Assembly (NCBI GenBank): GCA_947573465.1 | Contig: CANPET010000030.1 | Location: 1-11,690 of the forward strand | Direction of reading: 5' to 3' | DNA length: 11,690 nucleotides | Source of the DNA: an uncultured Eubacterium sp. | Lineage (GTDB): Bacteria; Bacillota; Clostridia; Lachnospirales; Lachnospiraceae | Shown: positions 5,612 to 11,690 of the stretch, piece by piece | Numbering within the stretch: the stretch's first letter is position 1 | How the letters are laid out: the number at the start of each line of letters is the position of its first letter | Made by a program: the position numbers and the translations under genes | Notes under the pieces: generated by a model | What the model was told of the DNA's origin: nothing | The model's database searches: none | What the model saw: only the letters and a program-made list of their open reading frames with translations

Positions 5612-7273
5612 CTATTCCACTTCCATAATAATTGGTAAAATCATCGGACTTCTTTTCATTGTCTTCCATAAATATTCACCAAGACTGTCTTTAACAACCA
5701 TCTTAATCTTGCCCCAGTCAACATTTCTGCTTTCGAGGCAATCTAACAATGCATTGGTTACTACTTCTTTGGCATTTTCAATGAGATTTTCAGACTCTCT
5801 TACATACACAAATCCCCTTGTTACAATATCCGGCCCTGCCAGAATCTGATTGGAATACTTCTCTAAAGTTAAAACTACAATAATAATTCCGTTCTCTGCA
5901 AGATTCTGTCTGTCTCGGAGTACAATGTTTCCTACATCGCCAACACCCAGACCGTCAACCAGTACAGAACCTGCCGGAACTTTGCCTTCTACCTTTGCAG
6001 ATTCACCATTGAGTGCCAAAACATCACCCGACTCTAACAGAAAAACATTTTCCTTTGGAATCCCCATACTCTCAGCAAGTCTTCCATGCTCTTTCAAATG
6101 CTGGTACTCTCCATGAACCGGAATTGCATACTTTGGTTTTACTAATGCATACATCAACTTAATCTCTTCCTGACATGCATGTCCCGAAACATGTGTATCC
6201 TGGAAAATAACTTCTGCACCCTGATGATACAGTTCATTAATAACCTTTGTTACTGCCTTTTCATTTCCCGGGATTGGTGTGGAACTGAATACAATCGTAT
6301 CACTTGGTTTGATATGAACCTTTCTATGAAGAGATGCTGCCATACGTGATAATGCAGCCATTGACTCTCCCTGACTGCCAGTTGTAATTAAAACTAACTG
6401 ATCATCTGTATAATTATCCATCTCCTCTATACTAATCAATGTATTTTCAGGTATTTTCAGGTATTCCATTTCTCTCGCAACCGAGATAATGTTTACCATA
6501 CTTCTTCCCTCTACAATTACTTTTCGTTTATACTTGCATGCTGTATTGATAATCTGCTGAACCCTGTCCACATTCGATGCAAACGTAGCAATAATAATTC
6601 TGCTCTTCTTATGCTCTGCAAAAATATGTTCAAAAGTCTCTCCGACTTTACGTTCAGACGGGGTGAATCCCGGTCTTAAAGCATTGGTACTGTCACACAT
6701 TAATGCCAGTACACCTTTCTTTCCTAATTCACTAAATCTTGCCAGATTGATAGCATCGCCAAACACCGGTGTGTAATCTACCTTAAAATCTCCAGTGTGT
6801 ATAATAATTCCTTCCGGTGTGTGTATTGCTAATGCAGCTGCATCTGCAATACTATGATTTGTTCTGATAAATTCTATTCTGAAATCACCTAAATGAATGC
6901 TCTGTCCAAACTTTACCACTTTTCGCTTTACAGCCTTCAGAAGCTCATGTTCTTCTAATTTTCCTTCTATAATTCCCATTGTCAGCTTTGTAGCATAAAG
7001 TGGTGCCTTAATTTCTTTTAATACATATGGCAATGCTCCAATATGATCCTCATGTCCATGGGTTATTACAAATCCTTTTATCCTATCTGCGTTTTCTCTT
7101 AAAAAAGTAATATCCGGTATTACACAGTCGATACCTAACATGTCATCTGTTGGAAATGACAAACCACAGTCCACAACAACAATACTGTCATTGTACTCAA
7201 AGGCAGTCATGTTCATTCCAATCTCCTCTAAACCTCCTAATGGAATTACTTTTATTTTCGAATTGTCACTCAT
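5612..7273 (-). CDS. rnj: Ribonuclease J
   Basis: RNase J is a cytoplasmic 5'-3' exonuclease and endonuclease that matures rRNA and degrades mRNA. The 553 residues fit the usual length. Residues 1-200 carry the metallo-beta-lactamase zinc motifs: HGHEDH (72-77), H140 in RTNHS and D162 in HTGDF. The beta-CASP part has TGSQGE (298-303), STPIPGNE (331-338), HVSGHA and the PVHGEYQHL histidine (387). The C-terminal domain (about 450-553) is complete. GGAGGAG lies 11 bases before the ATG. It is the first gene of a probable unit with the MltG-like gene, trmR and trhP. In B. subtilis this place, between the DUF1292 gene and yrrL, has no rnj. It is the only RNase J here, so I do not assign J1 or J2. 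Confidence 0.95.
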   Translation of the reverse strand: MSDNSKIKVIPLGGLEEIGMNMTAFEYNDSIVVVDCGLSFPTDDMLGIDCVIPDITFLRENADRIKGFVITHGHEDHIGALPYVLKEIKAPLYATKLTMGIIEGKLEEHELLKAVKRKVVKFGQSIHLGDFRIEFIRTNHSIADAAALAIHTPEGIIIHTGDFKVDYTPVFGDAINLARFSELGKKGVLALMCDSTNALRPGFTPSERKVGETFEHIFAEHKKSRIIIATFASNVDRVQQIINTACKYKRKVIVEGRSMVNIISVAREMEYLKIPENTLISIEEMDNYTDDQLVLITTGSQGESMAALSRMAASLHRKVHIKPSDTIVFSSTPIPGNEKAVTKVINELYHQGAEVIFQDTHVSGHACQEEIKLMYALVKPKYAIPVHGEYQHLKEHGRLAESMGIPKENVFLLESGDVLALNGESAKVEGKVPAGSVLVDGLGVGDVGNIVLRDRQNLAENGIIIVVLTLEKYSNQILAGPDIVTRGFVYVRESENLIENAKEVVTNALLDCLESRNVDWGKIKMVVKDSLGEYLWKTMKRSPMILPIIMEVE

Positions 7274-7332
7274 TATTAATTAAACTCCTCCTAATTCTTA
7301 TTTCCGCTCACGTATTTTTACGCACAAACATA

Positions 7333-7352
7333 AAAGGTCTGATTTGACCTTT
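7333..7352 (-). terminator. Weak terminator-like hairpin after the DUF1292 gene
   Basis: AAAGGTC (7333-7339) and GACCTTT (7346-7352) pair perfectly around a 6-nt loop. In minus-strand RNA the stem is followed by TATGTTTG, a poor U-tract. It lies 35 bases past the DUF1292 stop and 60 bases before rnj. It probably gives partial termination, so rnj may be read both from upstream and from its own promoter, which I could not place. Confidence 0.45.
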
Positions 7353-7387
7353 CATCACTCCATAGCTAATGCCCGAAGACCAAGTCT

Positions 7388-7660
7388 TTAATCTTCAACT
7401 GTCACATCAATATCTTCCAGCAATTCTGAAAAAATCTTTCCTATGTAATCAATCTCTGATTCATCATCTACTAATTCGTAAACAGCTTCTTCATCTTCGT
7501 CATCAGATATATCTTTTAATATATAAGCTTCTGCTTCCTCATCCTCGCCATCACTGTCTGTCACGAGAATGTAATTTACATTATTAATCCTTGTTTCTTC
7601 AATAACAAACATCTCTATCTCTTTGCCATCTTCATCTACAAAAACAATCATTTCTTCCAT
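7388..7660 (-). CDS. DUF1292 family acidic protein (YrzB-like)
   Basis: A small cytosolic protein of 90 residues from the ATG at 7660, chosen because AGGTGA lies ten bases before it; the ATG at 7693 has only a weak site. It starts MEEMIVFVDEDGKEIEMFV, typical of DUF1292, with the usual YILVTDSDGEDEEAEAYIL core, and is very rich in Asp and Glu. No catalytic motif is seen and the biochemical function is unknown. Its place after ireB and ruvX matches B. subtilis yrzL-yrrK-yrzB, so it belongs to that unit. Confidence 0.85.
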   Translation of the reverse strand: MEEMIVFVDEDGKEIEMFVIEETRINNVNYILVTDSDGEDEEAEAYILKDISDDEDEEAVYELVDDESEIDYIGKIFSELLEDIDVTVED

Positions 7661-7704
7661 TTTAATCACTTCACCTTTCAATTTTGTTGGCATTCATATC
7701 TTTT

Positions 7705-8127
7705 CTATTCAGCTCTACTATTCAAATAATCCTCAAGTATTACCTTTGCAGCTACCATATCCACATAGTTATATCTGTCTTCTTTTTTGATTCCCATCAA
7801 ATCCATAATTTCGTATGCTTCCACAGTGGTAAGTCTTTCATCCTGAAAAATAATTTCTTTTCCAGTTCTCCTTTCCAACATCAAAGCAAACTCCTTTGTT
7901 TTTTCAACTCGTTCTCCCTCACTGCCATCTAACATAACGGGATATCCTAGTATAATCTTGTCTACATGATACTCTTCAATCAACGCTTCAATGCGTGCTA
8001 ATGTCTGTCTCAATTTATTTGGCGATTTTCTTCGAACGATTTCCACTCCCGTAGCAGTAAGTCCCAGTTCATCCGACACAGCAACTCCTACTGTTTTCGA
8101 ACCAAAATCTAACGCTAATAATCTCAT
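7705..8127 (-). CDS. ruvX: RuvX/YqgF-type RNase H-fold nuclease
   Basis: A 140-residue RNase H-like nuclease, annotated as Holliday junction resolvase-like; in E. coli YqgF also acts in 16S rRNA 5' processing. Acidic and family motifs are all present: LALDFGSKTVGVAVSD (D7), the ILGYPVMLDGSEG strand, DERLTTVEA with the conserved glutamate, and NYVDMVAAKVIL with the C-terminal aspartate. The length is normal, so the enzyme should be active. The start at 8127 gives the usual MRLLALD N-terminus; the ribosome binding site (AAAAGG, about 11 bases back) is modest. The gap to ireB is 90 bases, and the DUF1292 gene follows. Confidence 0.93.
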   Translation of the reverse strand: MRLLALDFGSKTVGVAVSDELGLTATGVEIVRRKSPNKLRQTLARIEALIEEYHVDKIILGYPVMLDGSEGERVEKTKEFALMLERRTGKEIIFQDERLTTVEAYEIMDLMGIKKEDRYNYVDMVAAKVILEDYLNSRAE

Positions 8128-8217
8128 ATCTTCTTAACCTTTTCCAATAAGCACTACAAATAAACCTTTACCTTTCCAATCAGATACCTTGTCCTGTGAA
8201 AGTATTCCCTAAAAGAT

Positions 8218-8478
8218 TTACTTCAGTTTGTTATTGATATAATATTTTACAGCCTCTTCAATGAGTTCATCACGTTCTACTTTCATAATCAGACTTCTTG
8301 CATTTTTATGACTAGTAATATAAGTAGGATCCCCTGACATAATATATCCAACAATCTGATTTACCGGATTATAACCTTTTTCAGATAATGCTGCATATAC
8401 CTGTTCGAAAATTTCCTCTACTCCTAATTTCTGTTCTTGTCCTACATTGAAATACTGTGTGTTTTCTAAATTGTTCAT
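8218..8478 (-). CDS. ireB: IreB family regulatory phosphoprotein (UPF0297/YrzL)
   Basis: An 86-residue protein matching UPF0297: GYNPVNQIVGYIMSGDPTYI, then TSHKNARSLIMKVERDELIE and a basic end. In Enterococcus faecalis IreB is phosphorylated by the PASTA kinase IreK on N-terminal threonines and restrains cephalosporin resistance. The N-terminus here, MNNLENTQYFNVG, has a single threonine (T7) in the conserved T-x-x-F-like setting, so at most one of the two sites is kept. The kinase is not in the window. The ATG is preceded by AGGACG. It is the first gene of the ireB-ruvX-DUF1292 unit. In many Firmicutes alaS lies just upstream; here it is mtaB. Confidence 0.92.
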   Translation of the reverse strand: MNNLENTQYFNVGQEQKLGVEEIFEQVYAALSEKGYNPVNQIVGYIMSGDPTYITSHKNARSLIMKVERDELIEEAVKYYINNKLK

Positions 8479-8514
8479 CTCATCACGTCCTTTTTTTGCC
8501 TTTTTTGGCAGTAT

Positions 8515-8520
8515 ATTATA
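8515..8520 (-). promoter_or_regulatory. Candidate -10 element for ireB-ruvX-DUF1292
   Basis: A perfect TATAAT on the minus strand lies 36 bases before the ireB ATG, in the 57-base gap after mtaB. No good -35 is found at 16-18 bases; a TTGCCA lies 23 bases upstream, too far for the standard spacing. The call rests on the -10 and its position only. Confidence 0.4.
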
Positions 8521-8535
8521 AGTTTAATATAAAAG

Positions 8536-9831
8536 TTATCTAGTGGCAAGCATTATTTCATGATTTATAAAGTCTTTTATCTCCACTTTTAATATTTTGC
8601 CTGACACATCTTCCTTACTTTCTATTGCAACTTCTATGTAATTCTTTGTGTGCCCTACATAATATTCTCTGCCATCTATATTCTTTACTTCTTCAAACAA
8701 AACTGTTTCTTTCTTACCAACAAAACCTTCCCTGTATTTTTTTGTCAATTCCAGTCCTGCCTGAATCAAAACTTCACTACGTTTTGATTTTTCTTTCTCT
8801 TCTATCTGATTTGGCATTTTTGCTGCTACTGTCCCATTTCTCTTGGAATATTTAAACACATGAAGCTGGGCAAACCCTACTTCCTTTGCAAATGCCACTG
8901 TGGTTTCAAAATCAGATTGACTTTCCCCTGGAAATCCTACAATAATATCTGTGGTGATTGCCGGATTATGAAATACCTGTCGCAACATCCTACATTTCTC
9001 CAAATATTCACTAGTTGTATAATGTCTATTCATTGCCTTTAACACACTGTCACATCCACTTTGTAGTGATAAATGAAAGTGCGGACAAATCTTTTTTACT
9101 TTCTTTAATCTGCTGACAAATTCTTCTGTAATAATCTCAGGATCAATGGACCCCAATCGTATTCTCTCGATTCCATCAATTCCATCTGCCATTTCAATAA
9201 CATCAATCAATGTATCATTGCCATCTTTATAAAATCCCAGATTAATTCCTGTTAAAACGATTTCACAAAACCCACTTTCTGCTAATCGCACCATCTCTTT
9301 TTTTATATTATCCATTTTACGGCTTCTTATTCTTCCTCTCGCATATGGAATAATACAATAAGAACAGAAATTGTTGCATCCATCCTGAATCTTCATGTGA
9401 GCTCTGGTGTGTTCTGTGACTGTAGATATTTCCAAATTCTCATACTCCTCTGTATGATTGATATCTATTACATGCAAATTTTCTTTTTTCTCAAAAAAAT
9501 TATCAAGAATCTCCACAATATCCTTCTTTTTATTATTCCCAACAATAATATCAATAGACAAATCTTCTTTTATTTTTTCTGTTGCCGTTTGAACATAACA
9601 TCCTGTTGCCACTACAACAGCTTCCGGATTCTTTGATTTTGCCTTGTGAAGCATCTGCCTCGATTTTCTATCTGCCATATTTGTAACGGAACATGTATTT
9701 ACAATATAAACATCTGCTTTTTCTGAAAATTCCACAATTTCATATCCACTTTTCTCTAATAATTGAGTCATTGCTTCTGTTTCATAGTAATTTACTTTAC
9801 AGCCTAAGTTATGTAATGCTGCTTTTCGCAT
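8536..9831 (-). CDS. mtaB: tRNA t6A37 methylthiotransferase MtaB
   Basis: A 431-residue radical-SAM enzyme that converts t6A to ms2t6A at position 37 of ANN-decoding tRNAs. The N-terminal UPF0004 domain has the three cluster cysteines C11 (NLGCKVNYYE), C47 (VNTCSVTN) and C78 (ATGCYVQ). The radical-SAM domain has GCNNFCSYCIIPYARGR (C152, C156, C159), then FHLSLQSGCDSVLKAMNRHY and TDIIVGFPGES. The C-terminal part (about 365-431) is TRAM-like. The NLGCKVN start and length favour MtaB over MiaB or RimO. AAGGAGAAG precedes the ATG. It is divergent from the plus-strand HPr-like gene; the 120-base gap must carry both promoters. Confidence 0.93.
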   Translation of the reverse strand: MRKAALHNLGCKVNYYETEAMTQLLEKSGYEIVEFSEKADVYIVNTCSVTNMADRKSRQMLHKAKSKNPEAVVVATGCYVQTATEKIKEDLSIDIIVGNNKKKDIVEILDNFFEKKENLHVIDINHTEEYENLEISTVTEHTRAHMKIQDGCNNFCSYCIIPYARGRIRSRKMDNIKKEMVRLAESGFCEIVLTGINLGFYKDGNDTLIDVIEMADGIDGIERIRLGSIDPEIITEEFVSRLKKVKKICPHFHLSLQSGCDSVLKAMNRHYTTSEYLEKCRMLRQVFHNPAITTDIIVGFPGESQSDFETTVAFAKEVGFAQLHVFKYSKRNGTVAAKMPNQIEEKEKSKRSEVLIQAGLELTKKYREGFVGKKETVLFEEVKNIDGREYYVGHTKNYIEVAIESKEDVSGKILKVEIKDFINHEIMLATR

Positions 9832-9893
9832 AAAACTTCTCCTTTTTCCGACAATTTTACTATAAGTTTATCCTAATTTATTATTTCTTTCGA

Positions 9894-9922
9894 TTGAACA
9901 ATATGCTAATCCATGATATTAT
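9894..9922 (+). promoter_or_regulatory. SigA-type promoter of the HPr-like gene
   Basis: TTGAAC (9894-9899) and TATTAT (9917-9922) are separated by exactly 17 bases, close to the TTGACA/TATAAT consensus. The predicted start is near 9929, giving a leader of about 23 nt with AGGTG eight bases before the ATG at 9952. Confidence 0.7.
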
Positions 9923-9951
9923 GTATTTATCAGGAAAGCGAGGTGTTAAAA

Positions 9952-10179
9952 ATGAAAACAGTGACAATCAATCTTGGTTCAATCGACAAAGTAAAATCAT
10001 TTGTAAATGATATCACAAAGTTTGATAGTGACTTCGATTTAGTTTCAGGACGCTACGTTATTGACGCAAAATCAATTATGGGAATCTTTAGTTTAGACCT
10101 TTCAAAACCAATTGATTTAAACATACATAGCGAGTCAAATATTGAAGAAATTTTAGAAGTACTTGAAAAATATAAATAA
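9952..10179 (+). CDS. HPr-like protein lacking the active-site histidine
   Basis: The only plus-strand gene, 75 residues from the ATG at 9952; AGGTG lies eight bases upstream and an earlier ATG at 9913 overlaps the promoter. Residues about 33-58 (GRYVIDAKSIMGIFSLDLSK) match the Ser46 region of HPr, where the PTS phosphocarrier is phosphorylated by HPr kinase; S41 is the equivalent serine. The N-terminal loop that should hold His15 (usually GLHARPA) is replaced by SIDKVKSFVND with no histidine. It therefore cannot carry phosphate from EI to EII. By homology it may be a Crh-like regulator or a structural relative; Crh also lacks His15 but keeps Ser46. It is monocistronic, with its own promoter and terminators. 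Confidence 0.75.
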   Translation: MKTVTINLGSIDKVKSFVNDITKFDSDFDLVSGRYVIDAKSIMGIFSLDLSKPIDLNIHSESNIEEILEVLEKYK

Positions 10180-10191
10180 ATTGACTTCCTT

Positions 10192-10232
10192 CAACGTAAT
10201 AACATATTAGGCAACAATATTTTATTACGTTG
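10192..10232 (+). terminator. 17-bp stem hairpin after the HPr-like gene
   Basis: The arms at 10192-10208 and 10216-10232 match at 16 of 17 positions around AGGCAAC. The stem is AT-rich and followed by TTGTTTCTTTT on the plus strand. It starts 13 bases after the stop codon and fits a first terminator, although the stem is unusually long and poor in GC. Confidence 0.65.
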
Positions 10233-10247
10233 GTTGTTTCTTTTCAG

Positions 10248-10275
10248 AGGACTAGCCATTTAGGCTAGTCCTTTT
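10248..10275 (+). terminator. Rho-independent terminator of the HPr-like gene
   Basis: AGGACTAGCC (10248-10257) and GGCTAGTCCT (10263-10272) pair perfectly around ATTTA, followed by TTTTATT on the plus strand. On the minus strand no U-run follows, so it serves the HPr-like gene better than thiI. Confidence 0.88.
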
Positions 10276-10278
10276 ATT

Positions 10279-10307
10279 ATCTAGGAGCTGCTTCGCAATT
10301 CCTAGAT
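10279..10307. repeat. Palindrome with GCGAAGC apex, REP-like candidate
   Basis: ATCTAGGA (10279-10286) and TCCTAGAT (10300-10307) are perfect inverted arms. The tip reads TGCGAAGCA on the minus strand; GCGAAGC is known to form an unusually stable mini-hairpin in DNA. It lies 11 bases after the thiI stop and has no U-tract, so it is not a classical terminator. It may be a repeated extragenic palindrome or a 3'-end stabiliser for thiI mRNA. Confidence 0.5.
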
Positions 10308-10317
10308 CAACACTTCT

Positions 10318-11496
10318 TTACTGAATCTTTATCAACTCTACTGTATTTACTGCTTCCTCAAACATTCTGTCTATCTCTTCTGCAAGTTTTTTCTCTGAGT
10401 TCTTAATTACATTAATATTCGGTTTCGTTACTGGATGCTTAGCTACAAAAGTCGTACAGCAGTCTTCATATGGAAGAATTGATGTTTCATAACTTCCAAT
10501 TTTTAATGACACATCTATAATTTCCTGCTTATCAAAAGCAATGACTGGTCTGAATACCGGCATTGTACAGACCTCATTGGTTGCCGCAAGGCTCTGCATC
10601 GTCTGACTTGCCACCTGTCCAATAGACTCTCCTGTAATCAGCCCGTGAGCACCTTCCTGTTTTGCAAAATGCTCAGCAATTTTCATCATGTATCTACGCA
10701 TGATAATTGTCAATTCATCATGCGGACATTTATCATAAATATACATCTGAATGTCTGTAAAATTCACTACATACAAATTCATCGGTCCTGAATACTTCGA
10801 TACAATTTTTGCTAAATCTACGACTTTCTGTTTTGCTCTCTCAGATGTATACGGCGGTGCATGGAAATATACTGCATCTACTACGACACCACGCTTTGCT
10901 GTCATCCATCCGGCTACCGGACTATCAATACCACCTGATAAAAGAAGCATTCCCTTTCCTGCTGTTCCTACAGGCATTCCCCCTGGTCCTGGAAGAATTT
11001 TTGAATAAATATTAATATGATTTCTGATTTCCACATTGAAAATCACATCCGGTTGATGTACATCCACACTCAATTGCGGAAAAGCATCCAATATTCTACC
11101 CCCTAACTCTGCATTGATTTCCATGGAATCCATTGGATAATTCTTTCTGGCACGTCTTGCCATCACTTTAAATGTAAAATTCTTTTCTTGATAATTTTCT
11201 TCAATGTACTTTACAACATTTTCTGCCAAGTCATCAAATCCATTATCATCAATCTGTACCATTGGACAAATTCCTACGATACCAAACACATGCTGCAGAG
11301 CATCTACTGCCTCATCATAGTCATAATCGCTAAGAGCTGTGGCATAGACTCTTCCATTTTCTTTTGTCACCTGAAACTCTCCGTCTATTTTATCTAAAGC
11401 CCTTTTTGCATTATCTACCAATGCATTCTCAAATAAATATCTGTTTTTTCCTTTTACACCAATCTCAGCGTATTTTATCAAAAATGATTTAAACAT
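10318..11496 (-). CDS. thiI: tRNA 4-thiouridine synthetase ThiI
   Basis: ThiI adenylates U8 of tRNA and adds sulfur from a cysteine desulfurase, giving s4U8, a near-UV sensor; it can also supply sulfur for thiamine. The start at 11496 (392 residues) is chosen because AAGGAG lies nine bases upstream and the protein then begins MFKSFLIKYAEIGVKGKNR, the family N-terminus; the open frame extends to 11559 inside the upstream gene. Residues about 1-80 are the ferredoxin-like domain, about 80-165 the THUMP domain, and LLLSGGIDSPVAGW (PP-loop SGGIDS at 187-192) the adenylation domain. The DCCTTF cysteines near the C-terminus probably align with the E. coli Cys344 region. There is no C-terminal rhodanese domain, as usual in Firmicutes, which fits the dedicated desulfurase directly upstream. 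Confidence 0.95.
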   Translation of the reverse strand: MFKSFLIKYAEIGVKGKNRYLFENALVDNAKRALDKIDGEFQVTKENGRVYATALSDYDYDEAVDALQHVFGIVGICPMVQIDDNGFDDLAENVVKYIEENYQEKNFTFKVMARRARKNYPMDSMEINAELGGRILDAFPQLSVDVHQPDVIFNVEIRNHINIYSKILPGPGGMPVGTAGKGMLLLSGGIDSPVAGWMTAKRGVVVDAVYFHAPPYTSERAKQKVVDLAKIVSKYSGPMNLYVVNFTDIQMYIYDKCPHDELTIIMRRYMMKIAEHFAKQEGAHGLITGESIGQVASQTMQSLAATNEVCTMPVFRPVIAFDKQEIIDVSLKIGSYETSILPYEDCCTTFVAKHPVTKPNINVIKNSEKKLAEEIDRMFEEAVNTVELIKIQ

Positions 11497-11501
11497 ATCT
11501 T

Positions 11502-11690
11502 CTATCTCCTTACGTATTTTCTTAACACTGGCAATAACTGATTTAACTGCTCCATACAATAATCAATTTCTTCTTTTGAATTAAATTCACTAAAACTAAA
11601 TCGTATGGTTGAACCTAATAAATCCTTATCTATGTCCATTGCCTTTAATGTTCTACTAATGGATGGTCTATTAGATGAGCAGGCGCTTCC
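11502..11690 (-). CDS. Cysteine desulfurase (NifS/IscS family), C-terminal end only
   Basis: The last 62 residues of a PLP-dependent cysteine desulfurase are in frame from the window edge to TAG at 11502-11504; the 5' part is outside. The visible part begins GSACSSNRPS, which holds the catalytic cysteine loop, and includes GSTIRFSFSEFNSKEEIDY, a typical C-terminal region. It takes sulfur from cysteine as a persulfide. thiI starts 5 bases after its stop, with the thiI ribosome binding site inside its final codons, so the two are almost surely co-translated and this enzyme is probably the ThiI sulfur donor, like B. subtilis NifZ. Confidence 0.9.
   Translation of the reverse strand, partial: GSACSSNRPSISRTLKAMDIDKDLLGSTIRFSFSEFNSKEEIDYCMEQLNQLLPVLRKYVRR

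Noticed and set aside
5427..5849. 140-codon plus-strand open frame across the MltG-like/rnj boundary
   Set aside because: Both minus-strand genes underneath are well supported by family motifs; this frame has no domain and crosses their junction.
6441..6466. Tandem GTATTTTCAG repeated about 2.5 times
   Set aside because: It lies inside rnj, where it encodes YLKIPENT in a normal part of the protein. Two and a half 10-bp units in AT-rich coding DNA are probably chance.
8495..8512. TGCC-T6-GGCA inverted repeat as a terminator after mtaB
   Set aside because: On the minus strand the short stem is followed by A, not U. It overlaps the ireB leader and is better seen as leader sequence.
1..11690. 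CRISPR array, tRNA or rRNA genes, known riboswitches
   Set aside because: I saw no regularly spaced repeats, tRNA-like T-loop or CCA ends, rRNA signatures or recognisable riboswitch cores on either strand; structure-based searches were not possible.

Overview
The window reads as chromosome from a low-GC, spore-forming Clostridia, most likely a Lachnospiraceae-type gut anaerobe. This rests on sporulation sigma factor K, the conserved Firmicutes block ireB-ruvX-DUF1292, RNase J, strong GGAGG ribosome binding sites and AT-rich spacers. I cannot name the species from sequence alone. Nearly everything is on the minus strand, so transcription runs from high to low coordinates.

Right part (11690 to about 8536): the C-terminus of a cysteine desulfurase is followed 5 nt later by thiI, the sulfur relay for 4-thiouridine in tRNA. 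Then come three hairpins, one plus-strand gene for a short HPr-like protein without the phosphorylatable histidine, and mtaB (tRNA methylthiotransferase).

Middle (8520 to 3168): ireB, ruvX and a DUF1292 gene, then rnj (RNase J), a short MltG-like membrane protein without a catalytic domain, an O-methyltransferase (trmR-like) and a U32 peptidase-family protein (trhP-like). The last two match the Bacillus subtilis pair that makes 5-methoxyuridine at the tRNA wobble position. The unit ends in a strong, bidirectional-looking terminator. Three separate tRNA modification routes therefore lie in one window (s4U8, ms2t6A37, ho5U/mo5U34).

Left part (3152 to 1): this is the least ordinary stretch. sigK is preceded by a promoter resembling its own consensus. 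Downstream, the sigK-comM junction is present twice as direct repeats of about 350 bp. They flank a 1.4 kb AT-rich insert that encodes one secreted leucine-rich-repeat protein. Reading the minus strand, the order is intact sigK, truncated comM', insert, decayed sigK tail, then comM. That is the layout left by single-crossover (Campbell-type) integration. The distal comM has an in-frame TAA, after which its reading frame resumes at once, so no intact comM is visible. The two comM segments differ mostly at silent positions, which suggests they diverged as working genes in separate lineages. I see no recombinase, IS, CRISPR array, rRNA or tRNA gene.
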